From Helicoverpa zea (lineage: Eukaryota; Arthropoda; Insecta; Lepidoptera; Noctuidae), in NCBI RefSeq assembly GCF_022581195.2, contig NC_061472.1, forward strand, positions 1,364,001-1,428,000: a stretch of DNA of 64,000 nucleotides. The letters are read 5' to 3'. Below are positions 60,001-64,000 of the stretch, piece after piece. The position numbers and the translations under genes are program-made. How positions within the stretch are numbered: position 1 is the first letter of the stretch; every line of letters starts with the position of its first letter. The notes beneath the pieces are model-generated. The model did no database searches, had not been told where the DNA came from, and saw only the letters and a program-made list of their open reading frames with translations.

Positions 60001-62271
60001 GGGTACACAACGTGATTAACATTACTCATTCTAAATAATTAACACATTTGCGTGGAAATGCATACTAATATTGCTAACCCAAATTCAAAGTAATTTATTC
60101 AAAGGTTTTGTAAATTTATAAAGATAAACGTACTACTATTGCCTAAGCGAATGCACAGAAGAAATCATGACTAGGTATATTTATTTATTTATGGAGTATG
60201 GAAGACTTACAGCTAAGTACAATATAATATTCTTTACCTACTCAATAGTTAGCTGCGCTAAACCAGGAAATTACGTATGTAGTGAGCGAAGTAAATAAAG
60301 ATTTCGTCAACAGACACATCCTTCAGCACTTTCTTTGTTCATTTACTTGGAAGGAGTAATATATGAAATATGCCAGCAACACTGTCTGCACACGTTTGAA
60401 GAACTAGTTTAAACATAACATTTTCCATAAAATATATAATTATAAAAAGAATATAATCATTTGATCATTTAAATACCGGAATTTTAAAATCGCCTTTTCC
60501 CAAAATTGGAGGAAGGTCCTCAATTCCTTTGCTATTTGAATAAAACATTTTCAAAAATGTTCTCACCAGTCATCTCATTATCTTCAGTCTTTTCGACGGA
60601 GGGTTCCTTCTTCTCGTCCTTGTCGTCCCTCTTGTCTTTGTGTTCGGGCCTGTCGCTCGCTGGAGCCTCGGCTTTCGTATCTTCTGTAACTTGATGCTCG
60701 ATTTTCGTTTCCTGCTTAACTTCTACTACTGTTGATGTTTCTTTGATTTCGTTTTCCTGAAATTACGAAAAAGAAGAGATTTATTGAATAGAACTAACTT
60801 AAATAGTTCATGGGATGCATTATAGACTTCAGGACTTGAGCTACAGTATTGTAAAAAACTTTTTCATGTATTAAATACACACATTTCAGGTAACATGTAA
60901 CTAGTCTTCAAGAATAAGCACCGTTTCAATCAGATTTTTAGTTGTGTAGGTATTCAGAATACATACCCACGCAGTAAAGCACAACTTTTGCACATTTTTA
61001 GGAGGGTAAACAGATTTCAAAAAATTCTTTCATCTGCAGCAGGTGAAGCGCTGCTTTAGCAGGTCGGGATATGCCAAATATTGTTTTCTATAATAAGCGG
61101 GATATGGGGCTAAAATACTAGCTGAAAAAACCTAGACTAGTAAGTATCTGTGTAAGCAGATCTTAGATGTGAAGTAAAGTAATACAAGGCCATACCTTCT
61201 CGCTAGTGTGCGTGTGGTGCACCTGCAGCGCCTGCAGCTTGTGCGTCACCGCCGCCGCGTCCACCTCGCCCGCCACCGCCGGCTGCAATAGCATATACGT
61301 GTTCATTTGATTATTGACGTGATGGCATCTTGATGATGATAATATAAAAGGAAAAACATTTTTAACCGAGTTCCCAAAATGGAGGAGGTTCTCATTTTAT
61401 GTGTTTTTGTAATAATTAGACTTGAGAACCTCCTTCTTTTACATAAAGACACTCCGAATCCGATTTGGAAAACGAATTAACTGTTGGAAACTGCACTATT
61501 AATAAAAAATTCTACCGGGGGGCGGATGTAACAGCGGTCAACAGCCAAATTTGAATAATTTTGCCACAGCCCTTTTTCCCAATTATGTTGAAGTCTGATT
61601 CCTTGTTAATACTGGTCTGTCAAAGTTTCTTAGCTACTGACTACCCATAATAGAGACAGCCGAATACTTTTAAATTAGCAGATTTTTTAAGCTCTTGAAT
61701 GTGAAACAATTCTTATTAAAATGAAGTCAAGTGCAGTATTTACCTTAGCAACGTCCTTGTCGACGCTGGGCTCTTTGGAGACGTTGGGCGACGGCGACAG
61801 CGTGCGGCCCGGCGACGCCGACACCGACTTGCCGCGACCCGCCTGCGGACACACGTCGTGAGATTAGAACTCGATCGTATCGGTCCCATAAGCACCGTAA
61901 AACATTTTGGGAACGGCAAAATTTTGCTTATGATATTTTCGGTACCATTATCTATCGTAAATGGGATTTTTTAACACTTTGGGGGCAGAGGAGGTGCGCT
62001 GATTTAAGTGATTTTAAATTGACCTAGGTATATGATAATAAAAGACTAGACTACTTAAATAAATACAATTAAATTAATGTTTGGCGCTTACATTTTTGAT
62101 TAAATAATGATTGGTGCAACGGAGAAAAACTAATAGAAACTTAGGTTTTAAACAGTTGTAAACTGTAAAGTGGCTAATCTGAGTACTCATTTACCTTATC
62201 GTGATCTTTGGATGGCTTTGGCTTTCTGTGTACAGGCGGCTTGCCCTCGCCCGGCGCGACTGGCGGCACTG
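53794..62271 (-). CDS. ens: Ensconsin / MAP7-family microtubule-associated protein, C-terminal 532 residues (11 exons, 5' part outside window)
   Basis: Family role: MAP7/ensconsin binds microtubules through its N-terminal part and recruits and activates kinesin-1 through the MAP7 coiled coil. I join these exons: 62195-62271, 61744-61842, 61196-61282, 60567-60756, 59881-59992, 58968-59106, 58416-58625, 57766-58083, 57389-57496, 53794-54054 (the tenth, ending with the stop) plus a candidate upstream exon at 62633-62713. All junctions are GT-AG and keep phase. The MAP7 domain runs from RRITTEEQAKAALAERRRRA (exon 59881-59992) to KQRVEAIMARTRLRK (exon 58416-58625), an uninterrupted Glu/Arg helix ending in the family's EIMxRTR-like signature. 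Upstream lies a Ser/Pro/Lys-rich linker; downstream an Ala/Pro/Glu-rich tail with two NGNV..ADLLGL repeats. The microtubule-binding N-terminus would lie beyond the window. Confidence 0.93.
54345..54417 (+). repeat. Cluster of four CAGGGG-type motifs
   Basis: Four direct copies at 54345, 54364, 54384 and 54405 with spacing of about 20 bp, consensus CAGGGGARATAC. They lie about 160 bp inside the left end of the element. Confidence 0.8.
54739..55623 (-). mobile_element. 5'-truncated R1-clade LINE fragment with target duplication
   Basis: The - strand frame 55677-55027 carries the R1 ORF2 C-terminus: LTYRMTQVLTGHGCFGRYLH, then the C-x2-C...H...C knuckle (GCHHCADSPEDTVDHTVQEC). A frameshift near 55080 moves the reading frame. 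A poly(A) of about 9 (seen as T's at 54742-54750) ends it. The 11-bp direct repeat CAGCAAAAGTC at 54728-54738 and 55624-55634 marks the insertion, which interrupts the coding remnant of the host element. GC content is far above the surroundings. Confidence 0.88.
55921..55991. repeat. Inverted cluster of four CAGGGG-type motifs
   Basis: GTATCTCCCCTG at 55921 and 55941 (- orientation) faces CAGGGGAAATAC at 55966 and CAGGGGAGATAC at 55980 (+ orientation). Single copies also occur at 56325 and 56525. Confidence 0.8.
56731..57142. mobile_element. 412-bp MITE with ~30-bp inverted ends and TA target
   Basis: Inverted ends TAGTCTGTTTTTTAATCTCG continue perfectly through TAGACTAAA at both ends and are flanked by TA, as in Tc1/mariner elements. 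It starts about 12 bp beyond the neighbouring 2.5 kb element. No transposase frame is visible. Confidence 0.85.
57389..57496 (-). CDS. ens: ens exon with second NGNV-ADLLGL repeat
   Basis: 108 nt, phase 0 on both sides; acceptor GTGTTTTCAG, donor CCC|GTTAGT. It encodes 36 residues containing NNGNVTADLLGLSEQRP, a near copy of the motif that ends the preceding exon. Confidence 0.85.
57766..58083 (-). CDS. ens: ens exon, Ala/Pro-rich low-complexity tail with NGNVNSTADLLGLD
   Basis: 318 nt, phase 0 on both sides; acceptor CATTACAG, donor CAG|GTAATA. It encodes a PAPA-type repeat tract (PAPAAPAPAAPAPVAPAPAE and similar) ending in NGNVNSTADLLGLDFSQ. The tract is GC-rich, and its + strand shadow is a Gly/Ala open frame that should be ignored. 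Intron retention would stop after VIQ. Confidence 0.85.
58416..58625 (-). CDS. ens: ens exon, end of MAP7 domain
   Basis: 210 nt, phase 0 on both sides; acceptor CTCTTGCAG, donor AAG|GTATGT. It encodes 70 residues of Glu/Lys/Arg helix ending KQRVEAIMARTRLRK, the diagnostic C-terminal signature of the MAP7 domain. Reading into the intron would add only VCFS and a stop. Confidence 0.95.
58646..58765 (-). repeat. Degenerate copy of the GAGGAGGTCAGATAGGCAGTCGC repeat in an ens intron
   Basis: The - strand has GAGGAGGTCATACAGGCAGTCGC... then CTCAGCTGC and ends GGGAAAAGGC, matching the dispersed repeat at 21010 and 24596. The short open frame over it is not a gene. Confidence 0.6.
58968..59106 (-). 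CDS. ens: ens exon, central MAP7 coiled coil
   Basis: 139 nt; acceptor AATATTGCAG, donor GAG|GTACAC. It encodes an uninterrupted Glu/Arg helix (LQREAEEEAERQRAEEE... to MDEEKLRKAIE) that forms the middle of the kinesin-recruiting MAP7 domain. Confidence 0.93.
59107..59880 (-). other. ens intron, mostly unassigned
   Basis: Holds the SINE at 59735-59842 and, at about 59310-59400, CCACCTACCACTTCTAATTC-type sequence (- strand) that looks like the 3' end of a LINE. No host coding potential recognised. Confidence 0.5.
59735..59842 (-). mobile_element. tRNA-derived SINE head in an ens intron
   Basis: The - strand reads CCTCGTTGGTCTAGCTAGCGG (A-box region) and GGGTCCGATTCCC (B box), then AAATCGCTTTTTGGGTTTTTT. 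The same family lies at 10405-10505. It is not a functional tRNA gene: no full cloverleaf and no anticodon stem were found. Confidence 0.75.
59881..59992 (-). CDS. ens: ens exon, start of the MAP7 coiled coil
   Basis: 112 nt; acceptor CGTCCGCAG, donor AG|GTACAT. It encodes the start of the MAP7 helix (RRITTEEQAKAALAERRRRA, then EELERQAELERQ). Phase with both neighbours is exact (G|CG and AG|A). Confidence 0.93.
60567..60756 (-). CDS. ens: ens exon, charged Lys/Glu/Asp linker before the MAP7 domain
   Basis: 190 nt; acceptor AATTTCAG, donor ACTG|GTGAGA. It encodes 63 residues of highly charged linker (HKDKRDDKDEKKEPSVEK in the middle). The last base G joins the next exon's CG to give Ala, leading into SMSRRITTEEQ. 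Confidence 0.9.
61196..61282 (-). CDS. ens: ens exon, short Ala/Val/His linker
   Basis: 87 nt, phase 0 on both sides; acceptor ATTGCAG, donor AAG|GTATGG. It encodes 29 residues, Ala-rich then ending in a His-rich patch (QVHHTHTSEK). As a symmetric exon it can be skipped without a frameshift. Confidence 0.8.
61744..61842 (-). CDS. ens: ens exon, Ser/Pro linker
   Basis: 99 nt, phase 0 on both sides; acceptor TCCGCAG, donor AAG|GTAAAT. It encodes a basic then Ser/Pro-rich linker (AGRGKSVSASPGRTLSPSP...), with two SP sites that could be proline-directed kinase targets. Conserved CDK-type SP motifs are common in MAP7 linkers; the function here is inference. Confidence 0.85.
62195..62271 (-). CDS. 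ens: ens exon, linker (starts at tandem CAGCAG acceptor)
   Basis: Encodes (x)VPPVAPGEGKPPVHRKPKPSKDHDK-type Pro/Lys-rich linker, 77 nt, donor AAG|GTAAAT. The acceptor is a NAGNAG: splicing after the first CAG gives start 62271, after the second gives 62268, differing by one codon. It needs one base from the preceding exon. Confidence 0.8.
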
Positions 62272-62631
62272 CTGTAAAGTGAAATAGTTCATTAATATTT
62301 TGTCATTTAGTACGAGTTTATAGCAAATGTTACACCTTTGTGTAAAACATTTCCATATTTATTAATGGATATGTTTTGGAAAGTAGAAATAACAGATAAA
62401 AGTAACTTGGTAATACAATCATTTCTGTGTAAGTAACGAATACTGTTCCGGTACGGGTAGTAGTGCCTTCATGACGCGGGTGACGCCGCGAGAAAACAGG
62501 AACAATTACACCGACAACATAAAAATCTGTTTTCATAGGGTGGGCGTTTTGGGGGCTGCCTTTTGTTATTTTTATTGACTTTTGAAAAGTGCTTTTTTGC
62601 AGCCAAGTTGAATAAACGATTTATATTCCCA

Positions 62632-64000
62632 CCGGGCTTAGCACTGGCATGCCGCGGACGCGGGGCGCGGGCGGCGCGGCGTGGTGTGTGCGCGGCGCGG
62701 CACGGTGTCACGCCTGCTATAGAGTACATACCGGGCTTAGCACTGGCATGCCGCGGACGCGGGGCGCGGGCGGCGCGGCGTGGTGTGTGCGCGGCGCGGC
62801 ACGGTGTCACGCCTGCTATAGAGTACATACCGGGCTCAGCACTGGCATGCAAGGACGCGGGGCGCGGGCGGCGCGGCGTGGTGTGTGCGCGGCGCGGCAC
62901 GGTGTCACGCCTGCTATAGAGTACATACCGGGCTTAGCACTGGCATGCAAGGACGCGGGGCGCGGGCGGCGCGGCGTGGTGTGTGCGCGGCGCGGCACGG
63001 TGTCACGCCTGCTATAGAGTACATACCGGGCTTAGCACTGGCATGCAAGGACGCGGGGCGCGGGCGGCGCGGCGTGGTGTGTGCGCGGCGCGGCACGGTG
63101 TCACGCCTGCTATAGAGTACATACCGGGCTTAGCACTGGCATGCCGCGGACGCGGGGCGCGGGCGGCGCGGCGTGGTGTGTGCGCGGCGCGGCACGGTGT
63201 CACGCCTGCTATAGAGTACATACCGGGCTTAGCACTGGCATGCCGCGGACGCGGGGCGCGGGCGGCGCGGCGTGGTGTGTGCGCGGCGCGGCACGGTGTC
63301 ACGCCTGCTATAGAGTACATACCGGGCTTAGCACTGGCATGCAAGGACGCGGGGCGCGGGCGGCGCGGCGTGGTGTGTGCGCGGCGCGGCACGGTGTCAC
63401 GCCTGCTATAGAGTACATACCGGGCTTAGCACTGGCATGCCGTGGACGCGGGGCGCGGGCGGCGCGGCGTGGTGTGTGCGCGGCGCGGCACGGTGTCACG
63501 CCTGCTATAGAGTACATACCGGGCTTAGCACTGGCATGCCGCGGACGCGGGGCGCGGGCGGCGCGGCGTGGTGTGTGCGCGGCGCGGCACGGTGTCACGC
63601 CTGCTATAGAGTACATACCGGGCTCAGCACTGGCATGCAAGGACGCGGGGCGCGGGCGGCGCGGCGTGGTGTGTGCGCGGCGCGGCACGGTGTCACGCCT
63701 GCTATAGAGTACATACCGGGCTTAGCACTGGCATGCAAGGACGCGGGGCGCGGGCGGCGCGGCGTGGTGTGTGCGCGGCGCGGCACGGTGTCACGCCTGC
63801 TATAGAGTACATACCGGGCTTAGCACTGGCATGCAAGGACGCGGGGCGCGGGCGGCGCGGCGTGGTGTGTGCGCGGCGCGGCACGGTGTCACGCCTGCTA
63901 TAGAGTACATACCGGGCTTAGCACTGGCATGCCGCGGACGCGGGGCGCGGGCGGCGCGGCGTGGTGTGTGCGCGGCGCGGCACGGTGTCACGCCTGCTAT
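62632..64000. repeat. 98/99-bp GC-rich minisatellite, ~13.9 units, runs off the window
   Basis: Units start with CCGGGCTTAGCACTGG at 62632, 62731, 62830, 62928, 63026, 63124, 63223, 63322, 63420, 63519, 63618, 63716, 63814 and 63912. The 99-bp type has CATGCCGCGGACG, the 98-bp type CATGCAAGGACG. Other differences are few: GGGCTCAGC in units 3 and 11, CGTGGACG in unit 9. All long open frames in this stretch arise from the repeat. Confidence 0.98.
62633..62713 (-). CDS. ens: Candidate ens exon embedded in the first minisatellite unit
   Basis: On the - strand the unit reads CTATAGCAG|GCGTGACACC...GCTAAGCCCG|GTGGGA, giving an 81-nt exon. In the frame VTPCRAAHTP...HASAKP it ends one base into a codon, exactly what the next exon (62271) needs (G|CA gives Ala). 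The array boundary coincides with the donor GT. This is inference from splice consensus and phase; the alternative is a chance match within a GC-rich repeat. Confidence 0.4.

Larger units (their letters stand above)
60757..62194 (-). other. Remaining ens introns
   Basis: Between the exons at 61196-61282 and 61744-61842, and on both sides, the DNA is AT-rich with no recognised repeat or gene. Confidence 0.5.

Noticed and set aside
62469..63991. Many overlapping Arg/Ala-rich frames on both strands
   Set aside because: All are products of the 98/99-bp GC-rich repeat; none has an independent start or conserved domain.

Overview
This is eukaryotic, intron-containing, AT-rich nuclear DNA from a lepidopteran insect, most likely a moth. 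Three things point there. The tachykinin precursor has insect-type FxGxR-amide peptides. The repeats are typical lepidopteran families: tRNA-headed SINEs with the CCCAGCAGTGGGA tail, the GGTTGCCCGGGT foldback repeat, TC...CTAG Helitron fragments, and R1, RTE and Jockey/CR1-like LINEs. The open protein-coding gene is a clear MAP7/ensconsin. There are no bacterial-type operons, CRISPR arrays or phage genes.

Only two host genes can be supported. A tachykinin gene (Tk, + strand) has its coding part in two exons, 45670-46402 and 47502-47533, and encodes a 254-residue prepropeptide with six amidated peptides. An ensconsin/MAP7 gene (ens, - strand) enters from the right edge; I can join eleven coding exons from 62271 down to the stop codon at 53794, all in consistent phase (532 residues). 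They include the MAP7 coiled-coil domain and an Ala/Pro-rich C-terminal tail. The two genes converge on about 6 kb of AT-rich DNA.

The first 45 kb is essentially a gene desert with nested transposons. (i) 9605-11326 is a decayed PIF/Harbinger element with TAA target duplications and remains of both the Myb/SANT gene and the DDE transposase. (ii) 26936-34230 is a Jockey/CR1-like LINE on the - strand, with an FP-type ORF1 remnant and an ORF2 coding for endonuclease and reverse transcriptase. ORF2 is split precisely by a 2.4 kb TTAA-flanked DNA element (30449-32858), which itself contains an RTE LINE fragment. (iii) 36170-38325 holds three head-to-tail copies of a ~717 bp (TAA)n-linked retroposon, also present at 26213 and in part at 25795. 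(iv) 43071-43900 is a direct repeat with a TATA-like box, and 44155-44653 a very GC-rich element with inverted termini.

The ens introns are also full of mobile DNA. The last intron is mostly a 2534 bp element (54182-56715) with inverted termini and ATTT target duplications, carrying about ten copies of a CAGGGGAGATAC-like motif and itself hit by a truncated R1 element. A TA-flanked MITE lies 8 bp beyond it. At the right edge a 98/99 bp GC-rich minisatellite (62632 to the window end, ~13.9 units) shows an 8-unit higher-order period. Each unit carries a splice acceptor and donor in phase with the next ens exon, so the array looks like an amplified exon. This array and the two GGGT-ended 4-bp-target elements are the most unusual structures here.
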